DNA of 64,000 nt from Candidatus Bathyarchaeota archaeon (GTDB lineage: Archaea > Thermoproteota > Bathyarchaeia > Bathyarchaeales > Bathycorpusculaceae): the NCBI GenBank assembly GCA_025058315.1, contig JANXET010000006.1:1-64000 (forward strand), written 5' to 3'. The notes below the pieces were generated by a model. The model did no database searches, was not told the DNA's origin, and saw only the letters and a list, made by a program, of their open reading frames with translations. Shown here piece by piece: positions 30,127-38,169 of the stretch; position 1 is the first letter of the stretch; the number at the start of each line of letters is the position of its first letter. The position numbers and the translations under genes are program-made.

Positions 30127-30636
30127 ATGGCGAATTTTTTGGGAGAACCAACACGTATAATTGAGGAAAAACTTGAGACATGGCTTTCTGATGCAAAAAA
30201 GGTTGCAATTGCAGGCATCGGTAATCCGATACGTATGGACGACTTTGTAGGCGTGAGAATCGTTCAGATTCTCAGTGGGAAAGTCTCCGATAAAGTGCTT
30301 CTGATAGAATGTGAGTCCATTCCAGAAAGTTACATTCAGCAGATAATCAACTTCAATCCAACCCATGTGCTGCTAATTGACGCGGCCCTTTTAGGGCTGA
30401 ATCCAGGTGAGCCGGAATTTCTCAGCCCAGAGCAGCTGCCTATTTTCCCAGCTTATTCAACGCATATTCTGCCGCTTAGGATTTTCTGCGAGCATTTACT
30501 CAAAACGACAGAGGCCAAAATAGGGCTTCTTTTAATACAGCCCAAGCAGACGGATTTCGGAGAGGGTTTAACTCCCGAGGTTGAGGCTTCAGCAGAAAAG
30601 CTTTCAAGTATTTTATTATCTAAGCTTCCCAAATAG
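30127..30636 (+). CDS. Hydrogenase maturation endopeptidase, HycI/HyaD family
   Basis: About 169 aa. Cuts the C-terminal tail from the NiFe large subunit after nickel insertion. Visible are the family motif GIGNPIRMDDFVGV with the metal-binding aspartate, ECESIPES (Glu/Asp metal site region) and THILPLRIFCEHL. ATG 30127 is chosen; TTG 30121 is an alternative. It is the last gene of the operon and the only such protease in the window, so it may process both MvhA copies. Confidence 0.88.
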   Translation: MANFLGEPTRIIEEKLETWLSDAKKVAIAGIGNPIRMDDFVGVRIVQILSGKVSDKVLLIECESIPESYIQQIINFNPTHVLLIDAALLGLNPGEPEFLSPEQLPIFPAYSTHILPLRIFCEHLLKTTEAKIGLLLIQPKQTDFGEGLTPEVEASAEKLSSILLSKLPK

Positions 30637-30638
30637 TC

Positions 30639-30656
30639 ATTTTTGTAAACAAAAAT
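30639..30656. terminator. Bidirectional stem-loop between convergent genes
   Basis: ATTTTTG-TAAA-CAAAAAT is a perfect 7-bp inverted repeat with a 4-nt loop, just after the protease stop and before the end of the convergent ferredoxin gene. The T/A-rich arms give U-tracts on both strands, which suits archaeal termination. Confidence 0.6.
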
Positions 30657-30666
30657 AAGGGAAAAA

Positions 30667-31176
30667 TTAGGATGTTGGGGTAACTTTCATCGCTTCCACA
30701 AGAAGCTTCTTTGTGGCTGAGATCCGTGATTTCTGAGCTAGAACGTCAGGTGTCACCACATCTAATGCTTCCTCAGGGCACCATTTAACACATTGTGGCC
30801 CGTCAGGCTTGTCTTTACATAGGTCACATACAAAAACAACTTTCCTGTCAGGGTGCAGCATTATAGCCCCGTAGTCGCATGCTTCAATACACCATCCGCA
30901 TCCGTTGCATTTGTCTTCGTCGACAAGTATTGTGCCGTCCTCTTCAGACTGCTTAAGTGCATCTCTTGGGCAGGCTGCAACGCATGGAGGGTCTTCGCAG
31001 CGTCTACAGGTTAAAGAAACATTGACCAGCGGGTTCAACCTTACAACCCTTATTCTGGACTTCAGCGGATTGAAGGCTTTTTCTTTCGTCCATGCGCAAA
31101 TGTACTCGCAGACCTGGCATCCCACACATTTGTCCGGATCAACTGAAACGAACTTTCTCTCATGAATCTTAACCAT
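30667..31176 (-). CDS. Four-cluster ferredoxin-like protein of an aldehyde oxidoreductase unit
   Basis: 169 aa with cysteine motifs CVGCQVCEYIC, CRRCEDPPCVAACP, CNGCGWCIEACD and CDLCKDKPDGPQCVKWCP, the pattern of DMSO-reductase-B type electron-transfer subunits with four [4Fe-4S] clusters. It starts 14 bp after the AOR stop on the same strand, so it is the probable electron acceptor or wiring subunit of that enzyme. No transmembrane segment or signal peptide is seen. Confidence 0.88.
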   Translation of the reverse strand: MVKIHERKFVSVDPDKCVGCQVCEYICAWTKEKAFNPLKSRIRVVRLNPLVNVSLTCRRCEDPPCVAACPRDALKQSEEDGTILVDEDKCNGCGWCIEACDYGAIMLHPDRKVVFVCDLCKDKPDGPQCVKWCPEEALDVVTPDVLAQKSRISATKKLLVEAMKVTPTS

Positions 31177-31190
31177 TGATCTGTCCTCCC

Positions 31191-33068
31191 TTATGCTTTT
31201 TTGATTTTGGCTTCAACTATCGGAATCATGTCTTCCATACCTAACTCCTTCAGCTTCTCCGGTGTTGGTACACCATCCCTAGTCCATCCTCTGACTTCAT
31301 AGTAGTCGTCCAGCATCAGGTTTAATTCTTCCTGTTTAACGTATGCTCCTTTAGATGGGCCTTCGTCTGGAACTGGATAGTTCATAACCTTGTATGGTAG
31401 CGTGTCATCCTTCCTGCCTAAGCCTTCTCTAACGTTTATCACTCTTGCAAGGTTGTTTATCCTTTCTCCTTTGCGGCGCATTTCGTCAGGTGTCGTCTCT
31501 ATCCCTGTGACAAGGCTGTACACTTTAGCTAGATCTTCAATTTCTTTATAGTATGTGCCTCTTGAGAACTTGCATATGATCAGTGAATCGATTATCGTGT
31601 AGATGTCCTCGAGATCTTTAACAGCCTTCGCCCTGCCCTTCTCGTATGTTAGCCTGTTATATTTGCCCTTTATATCTAAGGCGTAGGCTCCGTGCCTGTT
31701 ATGGTCTGCCCCTCTGAAGGATACGGCAAATCCCAAAGCCGCCGTTTTGAGGCATCTTATATCGTATCCCGTGACCTCAACGCCTTTAATGTGTTGGGCC
31801 AGTTTCTCCGCTCCTTTTCCTATTTTTTCAGCTGCAATTTTTACGCCCTCAGCTAGTATGTCGCCTATGCCTTCACGTTTGCCTATCTTCTCGAGAAGCT
31901 TCACTAGGGCTTCATGGTTGCCGAATTTAGCCTCTATTCCATCCATTTCCTTCTGAGTTAGTATGCCGTTCTCGTAGCAGTCCATTGCGAAGCCGACGAT
32001 TACTCCTGCGCTTATGGAGTCTATGCCATAATAGTTGCAGATTTCAGATCCTTTAATTATGGCGTCCAGCCTGTCTACTCCGCAGTAGGGTCCCATGGCC
32101 CATAGGGGCTCATATTCAACTCTTGCCATGGCTCCTTTGTAGGGGCCTTCCCGCACTACACAGACGTGTTCACATCTCATTGCGCATGAGCTGCAACCTA
32201 TAATCTTGGCAACGTACCTTTCGTTTAATAGTTCACCGCTGACTTTCTCCGCGCCTTCGAAGTGTGCATTATTGTAGTTTCGTGTGGGCATGCAGTGGAG
32301 AGCGTTATGCACCAGAACGTTTTCAGGCGTACCCAGCGTCCGATACTTCTTGGTAGCCGGCCCCTTCATTCTTTCATGGAATTCCTTTACAAATTCCAGG
32401 AACTCATCCGGCTTAGCTACTCCGACATCTCTGGTTCCGCGCACCGCGATGGCCTTCAGATTCTTCGAGCCCATTACAGCGCCGAGTCCTGTTCTGCCGG
32501 CAGCCCTTGATTTTTCATTAATTATGCAGGCTATTCGAACAAGTTTTTCTCCAGCAGGGCCAATAGCTGCAACTCTTACGTAGAAGTCTCCAAGTTCCTC
32601 CTTGATTATATCTTCGGTTTCTTGTGGAGATTTACCCCAAAGGTGAGAGGCGTCTAGAATTTGCACTGAATCATCATCTATCCAGACATAAACAGGCTTT
32701 TCAGCTTTGCCTTTAAAGATTACAGCATCGTACCCGGCCCTTTTCAGTTCCGCTCCGAAGCTTCCATGGGATTTTGACTCGCTGATTCCGAAGGTCTGCG
32801 GAGACTTTGCAACGAAGACGTGTCCATTCCCGCCGGTTGGCCATATTGTCCCAGATGTCGGTCCTGTTGTAAGAACTAACGGATTTTCTGGGCTGAACGG
32901 GTCAACTCCAGGTTTCGAGTTGTCAAGCCATAAACGCATTCCCAGCCCAATGCCGCCGATGTATTTTTTGGCGTAGTCCTCGTTTAAAGGTTCAGTATAT
33001 GTCTTGCCTGTTGTTAAGTCTACATAGAGAATCCGGCCAGCATAGCCGTACAACGTGTTTTCCTCCAT
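31191..33068 (-). CDS. aor: Aldehyde ferredoxin oxidoreductase (tungsten/molybdenum)
   Basis: Oxidises aldehydes to acids with ferredoxin as acceptor. The N-terminal domain YGYAGRILYVDLTTG and GGIGLGMRLW are family hallmarks; SKSHGSFGAELKRAG follows; the [4Fe-4S] ligands are CSSCAMRCEHVC with a distal cysteine in IICKFSRG; pterin-contacting residues lie in GRTGLGAVMGSKNLKAIAV and FRGADHNRHG. ATG 33068 (MEENTLYGYAG) gives 625 aa, the normal size; a start at 33137 would add 23 unconserved residues. It forms a unit with the ferredoxin-like gene downstream and has a MoaD-like gene divergently upstream. Confidence 0.93.
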   Translation of the reverse strand: MEENTLYGYAGRILYVDLTTGKTYTEPLNEDYAKKYIGGIGLGMRLWLDNSKPGVDPFSPENPLVLTTGPTSGTIWPTGGNGHVFVAKSPQTFGISESKSHGSFGAELKRAGYDAVIFKGKAEKPVYVWIDDDSVQILDASHLWGKSPQETEDIIKEELGDFYVRVAAIGPAGEKLVRIACIINEKSRAAGRTGLGAVMGSKNLKAIAVRGTRDVGVAKPDEFLEFVKEFHERMKGPATKKYRTLGTPENVLVHNALHCMPTRNYNNAHFEGAEKVSGELLNERYVAKIIGCSSCAMRCEHVCVVREGPYKGAMARVEYEPLWAMGPYCGVDRLDAIIKGSEICNYYGIDSISAGVIVGFAMDCYENGILTQKEMDGIEAKFGNHEALVKLLEKIGKREGIGDILAEGVKIAAEKIGKGAEKLAQHIKGVEVTGYDIRCLKTAALGFAVSFRGADHNRHGAYALDIKGKYNRLTYEKGRAKAVKDLEDIYTIIDSLIICKFSRGTYYKEIEDLAKVYSLVTGIETTPDEMRRKGERINNLARVINVREGLGRKDDTLPYKVMNYPVPDEGPSKGAYVKQEELNLMLDDYYEVRGWTRDGVPTPEKLKELGMEDMIPIVEAKIKKA

Positions 33069-33213
33069 TTCATTAGATTCTGTTGGGTCTTCCTTAAGTA
33101 TATTAAGGTATCTATAAAGAACCCTCCTTTTCAACAATCTATAGTGTTCAAGTAAAAGTGCCGATCACTCCATTAATGAAACAGATATATCCAAGTTTTT
33201 CCGCTATTACAAC

Positions 33214-33531
33214 ATGGAAGTGTCATGGAGGCTGTTTAGGTTGAGGGTTAAGGTGGAATACATTGGACACATTAAGAAGTTGATAGGCAGCGGGAGTGAG
33301 GAGATTGTGGAGGTCTCCGACGGTGCCCTGCTTGAGGATTTATTGACAATGCTTTCAAATAAATATGGTGCGGCATTCAGGATGGCGGTTTACGCTCCAG
33401 GAGATTCTGATCTTAAACAGGGTTATATTGCAACCGTTAACGGCTACCTGATTAACCAGCTTAACGGTGTAAAAACGAAACTTAAAGATGGAGATAATGT
33501 GATTCTAACTTCTATTGTAAGCGGCGGCTAA
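33214..33531 (+). CDS. MoaD/ThiS-like small ubiquitin-fold protein
   Basis: Sulfur carrier for molybdopterin/tungstopterin synthesis or small archaeal modifier. The beta-grasp core (VKVEYIGHIKKLIG ... LEDLLTMLSNKYG ... LKDGDNVILTSIVSGG) ends in the diagnostic Gly-Gly tail. Position divergent from the AOR gene suggests pterin cofactor supply. The start is uncertain: ATG 33214 or TTG 33241, the latter about 10 nt after GGAGG at 33226-33230. Confidence 0.85.
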   Translation: MEVSWRLFRLRVKVEYIGHIKKLIGSGSEEIVEVSDGALLEDLLTMLSNKYGAAFRMAVYAPGDSDLKQGYIATVNGYLINQLNGVKTKLKDGDNVILTSIVSGG

Positions 33532-33568
33532 GCATCAGAACCTTTTATTACAGACATCATTTATTGTC

Positions 33569-34651
33569 TTGGCATGTGGGTTCATATTGAAGAGGATAGA
33601 GATCCTGAGACAGAGTTGTCTAGACAAGGGTTTTGACGGTTTTTTGGTTGCTAACGAAATTAACATTCTCTATTTCTCTGGCGCTCCGGGGGCTTCATGT
33701 CTGCTTGTCCCTGATGGAGGAGAGAGCATTCTCTACGTGTATGGAGTTAACTATGAGCAGGTTAAAGCTGAAGCTAAGGGGTTCAGGGTTGAACTTGTGA
33801 AGCGTGAAGAAAATCTTATGGCGAAGGTTGCTGAGCATGTGAGAGCCCTCGGGATAAGAAGGTTGGCGTTTGACACATTGAATGTTGAGAGTTACCGTGC
33901 TATCTCGAGAAAGTTGAGGGGTGCAGCGAAGCTGAAGCCGCAAGGTTCCATCGTATGGTCGTTACGTAGAATCAAGGATATGGATGAGCTTGAGCTTATG
34001 CGAAGGGCAGCGGAGCTCGCCTGCGAGGGTATGAAGACTGCACAGGAAGTTCTAAGGCCGGGGATGATGGAATATGAGGTTGCCGCGGAAATAGAATATG
34101 CAATGAGGAATAAGGGTTCTTGGGGAACAGCCTTCGAAACCATAGTTGCTTCAGGCGCAAGATCCGCCTATCCTCATGGAGGATGCGTTGACAGGAAAAT
34201 ACAGGCTGGCGACTTAGTGGTTATCGATATTGGAGCATCCTATCGCCACTACCGCTCAGATATGACTCGCACCTTCGTCGCCGGTGAACCGTCAAGTAAG
34301 CAAAAGCAACTTTATGAGCTAGTTAAGCTTGCGCAGGAAAAAGCGATTAAAGCTATAAAGCCTGGAGTAAAAGCCAGCGATGTGGATGCTGCTGCTAGAA
34401 GCGTAATAGAGAAAGCGGGTTATGGCGAGAATTTTGTTCATGGCCTTGGACATGGAGTTGGCTTGGAGGTTCATGAACCTCCAACAATAAGCCCGCAAAG
34501 CATGGATAAACTGGAAAGCGGGAATGTGGTGACAATAGAGCCTGGAATATATCTTGTTGGCTTCGGCGGAATCAGAATTGAAGACATGGTGCTGGTGAGC
34601 GAGTTTAACGCTGAAAAATTAACTGATGATTTTTACGGTTTAGAGGCATGA
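33569..34651 (+). CDS. Xaa-Pro peptidase, M24 family
   Basis: Metallopeptidase removing or cleaving at Xaa-Pro bonds. The N-terminal creatinase-like domain (about 1-125) is followed by a pita-bread fold with all five metal ligands: Asp in VVIDIGA, Asp in YRSDMTRT, His in HGLGHGVGLEVHEPP, Glu in TIEPGIY and Glu in IRIEDMVLV. Length 360 aa is typical of archaeal PepQ. TTG 33569 or TTG 33587 (MKRIEILRQ) may be the start. It seems monocistronic. Confidence 0.92.
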   Translation: MACGFILKRIEILRQSCLDKGFDGFLVANEINILYFSGAPGASCLLVPDGGESILYVYGVNYEQVKAEAKGFRVELVKREENLMAKVAEHVRALGIRRLAFDTLNVESYRAISRKLRGAAKLKPQGSIVWSLRRIKDMDELELMRRAAELACEGMKTAQEVLRPGMMEYEVAAEIEYAMRNKGSWGTAFETIVASGARSAYPHGGCVDRKIQAGDLVVIDIGASYRHYRSDMTRTFVAGEPSSKQKQLYELVKLAQEKAIKAIKPGVKASDVDAAARSVIEKAGYGENFVHGLGHGVGLEVHEPPTISPQSMDKLESGNVVTIEPGIYLVGFGGIRIEDMVLVSEFNAEKLTDDFYGLEA

Positions 34652-34935
34652 ATCTATGCTGGAGATTTTAGACATCCCTGTTTTTAGGGTAAGCTTGATC
34701 AGGAAAAGCCTGATGTCAAACAAGTATCTGAAGGGCTGCATGCGCCTTTAAAACCGATGTATAGATGGATTAAGAGAACCTCAAATGTTGTCTCAACACG
34801 TAAAGGAGGGCTCCGTGTTAAGCGGACAAAAAACCGTTTCAGGCCCGTGGAGGTTGGATTCAAGCATGCCGATGAATGTGTTCAAAATCCTTAGAAAGAG
34901 GAAATGAAAACTATGAAAGTGTAGGAGTGTCAAAT
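34652..34935. other. Intergenic stretch with a small basic open frame
   Basis: The only coding-like item is 34757-34894 (+), 45 residues, very basic (YRWIKRTSN, LRVKRTKNRFRPVEVGF). I do not recognise it and no ribosome-binding site precedes it. It may be gene debris. Confidence 0.3.
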
Positions 34936-35532
34936 ATGTTTGATAGAATGTGTGTAATAATAATTGATATGCTGAACGATTTTGTAATTGGCGAATTAAA
35001 GTGTGACAGAGCTTTACGCATTGTTCCAGGAATTAAGAAGCTATTGGAAGCAGCTCGGAGAAATAATGTTCCAGTTATATACTGTAATGACGCCCATTAC
35101 CCGCATGACTTTGAGGTTGTGCATAAATGGGGAGGACATGCTGTAAAGGGAACTAAAGGCGCTGAGGTCATCTCTGAGCTTAAACCCTCAGATAAGGATT
35201 TCATCGTTGAAAAGAGGACCTATAGCGGTTTCTTTGACACGGGATTAGATTCTCTTCTGCGAAGCTTTTACGGCGGCGATGGCGCAAAAACCCTTATACT
35301 CTGCGGAATTCACACCCACATATGTGTTAAGCATACGGCGGCCGATGCATTTTTCAGAGGATACAAAATAGTGGTTGCAAGGGACGGCGTGGAGGCTTTC
35401 ACACAGGAAGATCATGAGCAGGGTTTAAGATATATGGAATATTTCTATAACGCGAAAATAATGGCCATCGATGATATAGTGGCTGAAATTGAAAAGCAGA
35501 GAAACTTGATTAGTAAACCATTCTGTTCTTAA
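34936..35532 (+). CDS. Isochorismatase-family cysteine hydrolase (nicotinamidase-like)
   Basis: About 198 aa. The catalytic triad is visible: Asp in IIDMLNDFV, Lys in IVEKRTYSGF and Cys in GIHTHICVKHTA. Metal-site residues of nicotinamidases (CNDAHYPHDFE) are also seen, so nicotinamide to nicotinate deamidation is the best guess, although other amides are possible. ATG 34936 is set by GGAGTG at 34922-34927, 8 nt upstream; a longer frame begins at 34876. Confidence 0.85.
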   Translation: MFDRMCVIIIDMLNDFVIGELKCDRALRIVPGIKKLLEAARRNNVPVIYCNDAHYPHDFEVVHKWGGHAVKGTKGAEVISELKPSDKDFIVEKRTYSGFFDTGLDSLLRSFYGGDGAKTLILCGIHTHICVKHTAADAFFRGYKIVVARDGVEAFTQEDHEQGLRYMEYFYNAKIMAIDDIVAEIEKQRNLISKPFCS

Positions 35533-35572
35533 GAAAAGTTTAAAAGCAACCTGGTTTTTAACTTGCGACACT

Positions 35573-35645
35573 GGGAGAAGACGGGGTTCGATGTTTATAT
35601 CCCGTTTTCTCCTGTCTCCCCCCGAACCCCCACCCGTCTTCTCCC
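35573..35645 (+). promoter_or_regulatory. GC-rich inverted repeats with two competing pairings
   Basis: The arm GGGAGAAGACGGG (35573-35585) pairs perfectly over 13 bp with 35633-35645, extended by GTTCG (35586-35590) with CGAAC (35623-35627). The same arm (35574-35585) can instead pair with CCCGTTTTCTCC (35601-35612), 12 bp with one G-U. The two folds exclude each other. The element lies in the leader region of the flavodoxin gene or as the terminator of the hydrolase gene. Function is inferred. Confidence 0.6.
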
Positions 35646-35713
35646 ATCCCCCGAATGGATTATCCAGAAAATTTTAAGAAGTTCTCAAGCAGATTTAAGC
35701 CCGTGGGTTGGGT

Positions 35714-36217
35714 ATGGTGAGAATTCTAATAATTTACGACTCTAGAACAGGTAACACTGAGAAGATGGCCTATTCTGTAGCTGAAGGTGCAAGGAAGGTG
35801 GAAGGAGTGGAGGTGGTTGTTAAGAAAGTGGATCAGGCAAGAATAGTGGATCTGCTGGATGCTGACGGGATAATAATGGGTTCTCCAACATACTTTGGCC
35901 AGATGTCCGCGGAACTTAAGAGTTTCATAGATAAGTCCGTTGAAATTCATGGAAAACTTGAGGGAAAAGTTGGCGCGGCTTTCACGAGTTCAGGTGGAAC
36001 AGCCACGGGAGCGGAGACCACGTTACTGTCAATGCTTCAGGCAATGCTGATCCATGGAATGATAGTGCAGGGTAGACATGATGACAAGCACTATGGCGTA
36101 GCCGCCGTTGAAAATCCAGAGCAGGAAGATTTGGATTATTGCAGAGAACTCGGAAAGAGGACAGCCCTCCTGGCGAAGAGGTTAAAAGGCATTAATGATG
36201 GGCCCGGCCGGACTTGA
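35714..36217 (+). CDS. Flavodoxin-like (WrbA/FldA-type) protein
   Basis: FMN-binding electron carrier or quinone reductase. The FMN phosphate loop YDSRTGNTEKMAYSVAEGA is near residues 7-25; MGSPTYFGQMSAELK and FTSSGGTATGAETTLLSML form the other FMN loops. 167 aa. ATG 35714 is preferred over TTG 35708. The last codons overlap the 3' end of the tRNA gene on the other strand by 19 bp, so the C terminus (GPGRT) is dictated by tRNA sequence and may be a recent extension. Confidence 0.9.
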   Translation: MVRILIIYDSRTGNTEKMAYSVAEGARKVEGVEVVVKKVDQARIVDLLDADGIIMGSPTYFGQMSAELKSFIDKSVEIHGKLEGKVGAAFTSSGGTATGAETTLLSMLQAMLIHGMIVQGRHDDKHYGVAAVENPEQEDLDYCRELGKRTALLAKRLKGINDGPGRT

Positions 36218-36273
36218 ACCGGCGACCAACAGGTTATGAGCCTGTCGCTCTAACCTAGCTGAGCTACGGGCCC
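36199..36273 (-). tRNA. tRNA with CAT anticodon (Met elongator or Ile2)
   Basis: Acceptor GGGCCCG/CGGGCCC, D arm GCTC-AGCTAGGTTA-GAGC, anticodon arm ACAGG-CTCATAA-CCTGT, variable loop TGGTC, T arm GCCGG-TTCAAGT-CCGGC, discriminator A. No intron and no encoded CCA. The anticodon CAT leaves open elongator Met or Ile decoded through agmatidine; GGGCCCG...A is Ile-like, but I cannot decide. Confidence 0.92.
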
Positions 36274-36603
36274 ATGTATTTTCCAGCTTATCTACAGCTA
36301 CACACTGTAATACAAAACCATCTTTTTAAAATTTTTTGAGAGATGTTCCATGCTGGTGTGTGCTGGGATTACAAGGATCAGTTTGCATTTTAATGTAAAG
36401 TTTTATAAATTAGGTTTCTGAATTCATGGTGAGTGATGAGCCGCCTCAAAACAATGAGCCCCTATTTGGGCTGTGAAATCAATATCCCCGGCTGACGTTG
36501 TCATGTTGAACTTTCGCTCTGTTAAGTTCATGTGCTGTGAACAGCGCCTAACCTGTAACATACGGCAAAACAATTTTAAGCATGCTTGCGGGAAACTAGA
36601 AGC
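36274..36603. other. Gene-free stretch of about 330 bp
   Basis: No convincing protein gene is visible. It holds an AT-rich segment near 36400 (AAAGTTTTATAAATT), a candidate C/D-type small RNA at 36433-36495, and the promoter region of the thioredoxin-like gene (AATTTTAAGCATGC near 36571). Confidence 0.5.
36433..36495 (+). ncRNA. Candidate C/D box small RNA
   Basis: A perfect C box GTGATGA (36433-36439) is followed 53 nt later by a D box CTGA (36492-36495), with a possible C' (TGTGAAA near 36472). The 63-nt span fits archaeal C/D RNAs. The D' box is poor and the terminal stem is weak, so this is tentative. Confidence 0.22.
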
Positions 36604-36933
36604 ATGGAGGATTATAGTCGCCTCTTAGAGTTGAAGGTTTTCACCCTTCCAGGCTGTTCCATCTGCCCTGTGGCAAAGCAGATTGCATCGGAAGTAGCTA
36701 ATAAGCTAGGGCTTTCCTATAGAGAGGTAAACCTAAGTACAATAGAGGGACTGGAGGAGGCTTCTCCTCACAAAATAATGAGCGTTCCAAGCATAGCATT
36801 AAATGATGATGTTATCGTCAGAGGCCGCCTAATATCCAAGGAGAAGCTTGAGGAGGAAGTGCAAAAGAGGCTTGAGAAATGGAGGAACAGAGTGGAGAGA
36901 GATAAAATCTCAGATGGATATAGGCATGTCTGA
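36604..36933 (+). CDS. Thioredoxin/glutaredoxin-like protein
   Basis: About 109 aa. A thioredoxin fold with CxxC in FTLPGCSICPVAKQIA (cysteines about 18 and 21) and the cis-proline in SVPSIALND. The family covers small archaeal thioredoxins and redox-active thiol proteins. ATG 36604 is chosen over TTG 36586. It overlaps the next gene by 8 bp, so the two are co-transcribed. It is a possible substrate of the reductase at 5044. Confidence 0.85.
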   Translation: MEDYSRLLELKVFTLPGCSICPVAKQIASEVANKLGLSYREVNLSTIEGLEEASPHKIMSVPSIALNDDVIVRGRLISKEKLEEEVQKRLEKWRNRVERDKISDGYRHV

Positions 36934-37285
36934 AGCGAGAAAAGCCATCATAACCTTTCTTTACACTGAGAAGATAAAATCCAGCCTTATAATTGCCTCA
37001 AGTCTAATTGAGCATGTTAAGGGCTTGAATGATGCTGAAAGGGCTGGAGCTGAAAAAATTCTATATGCATACTTTGACGCGTTAACCCTTGAGGTTAACA
37101 TGGCGGCTAATGCGGCTCAGCTAGATGGATTCCGAATTGTTACTTCAAAAATTCGGGAATTAGTGGAGCATGTTAAAAAGCGGAATTATGAGGGCGCTGT
37201 TAGACTTGTCTCAGAAGCTATATCTGCAGCGACTACTCAGGGAAACCAATCTGCTCAGATGCTTAATGAAATGGGGCTACTATAG
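36926..37285 (+). CDS. Conserved hypothetical helical protein
   Basis: 119 aa, mostly amphipathic helices (SEARKAIITFLYTEKIKSSL, SEAISAATTQGNQSAQML), no cysteine pairs, no signal peptide. I do not recognise the family. ATG 36926 overlaps the stop of the thioredoxin-like gene and its 3' end overlaps the convergent glycosylase gene by 31 bp. Confidence 0.65.
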   Translation: MSEARKAIITFLYTEKIKSSLIIASSLIEHVKGLNDAERAGAEKILYAYFDALTLEVNMAANAAQLDGFRIVTSKIRELVEHVKKRNYEGAVRLVSEAISAATTQGNQSAQMLNEMGLL

Positions 37286-38151
37286 CTGATCCTCTCGTTA
37301 TGGTAGAGATACTCCTGAGCGTAACCTGCATATTTTCCGAAGTAGTTTCTTCCGAAATAACTCAGCTTTTCATATTCACTTTTGGATAGGGATCGTTTGC
37401 AAGATATCTTCTCGACAAATTCTCTGTCAAAATGCTCCGCGTAGTGTCCAAGCAGTGCACGCTTTATCCATACGTCGACAGGAAACGCCTCCAACTTTCC
37501 CAGGGAAAAAAGTAGAACGCAGTCCGCAACCTTTGCTCCAACTCCTGGCAGAGTCATCAATTCGCTTTTTGCCTCCTCATAGCCTTTACTTCTTAAGCTC
37601 TCAAGTTCAATTTCCCCGTTGAGAATTTTTACAGCAGTTTCATGGACGTATTCAGCCCTATACCCTAAACCGCATTGTGTTAGTGTTTTTAAGCTGGCCT
37701 TGGCCAGCTTTTCAACGCTTGGAAAAGTATAGAAGCTGTAGCCGTCTAGGCTGGTTTTTTCCCCGAGTTTTCTAGCAAGGTTTGACAGCATCTGGTTTAT
37801 CGCTGGAATGTTCTTGTTGGTTGCACATATATAGGAAATCAAGCATTCCCATGGTTTTTGACGGAGAATTCGCAGTCCCATAAAGGCGCTTACTATCTTC
37901 TTCATTATATTGTCCTTAGCTATGTGGTTCAAAATCAGGGGCAAGTTATCTCTGAGCCCAAAATATTCCAGTATAGCCTCACAGGTGGCGTTTTCAAACT
38001 CAAGCTTCTCGCTTCGCTGTCTGATTTTCACGGCTTTTTCTTCTATGATGCCATACCACCATCCTCCAATTTTGCTCCATCTGAATGCTTGTCCACAGCA
38101 GAGAGTCAGCTCCAGATTGAATGGTTGAGAGGGATCCAGCAATATTTCCAC
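37255..38151 (-). CDS. ogg: 8-oxoguanine DNA glycosylase, OGG1 type
   Basis: Removes 8-oxoguanine from DNA. The N-terminal domain (CCGQAFRWSKIGGWWYGII) is typical of OGG1, followed by the HhH-GPD core LPGVGAKVADCVLLFSL and VDVWIKRAL, which holds the catalytic aspartate; the catalytic lysine lies in the HhH (GAKVADC). 298 aa. Upstream, EF-2-like begins on the same strand and ends 18 bp before, so co-transcription is likely. Confidence 0.88.
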   Translation of the reverse strand: MEILLDPSQPFNLELTLCCGQAFRWSKIGGWWYGIIEEKAVKIRQRSEKLEFENATCEAILEYFGLRDNLPLILNHIAKDNIMKKIVSAFMGLRILRQKPWECLISYICATNKNIPAINQMLSNLARKLGEKTSLDGYSFYTFPSVEKLAKASLKTLTQCGLGYRAEYVHETAVKILNGEIELESLRSKGYEEAKSELMTLPGVGAKVADCVLLFSLGKLEAFPVDVWIKRALLGHYAEHFDREFVEKISCKRSLSKSEYEKLSYFGRNYFGKYAGYAQEYLYHNERISYSSPISLSI

Positions 38152-38169
38152 GGCAAAAATTACTCCCTT

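Noticed and set aside
11264-30636. Evidence for methanogenesis
   Set aside because: Mvh and Hdr genes occur widely outside methanogens; no mcr, mtr or cofactor genes are visible in the window.
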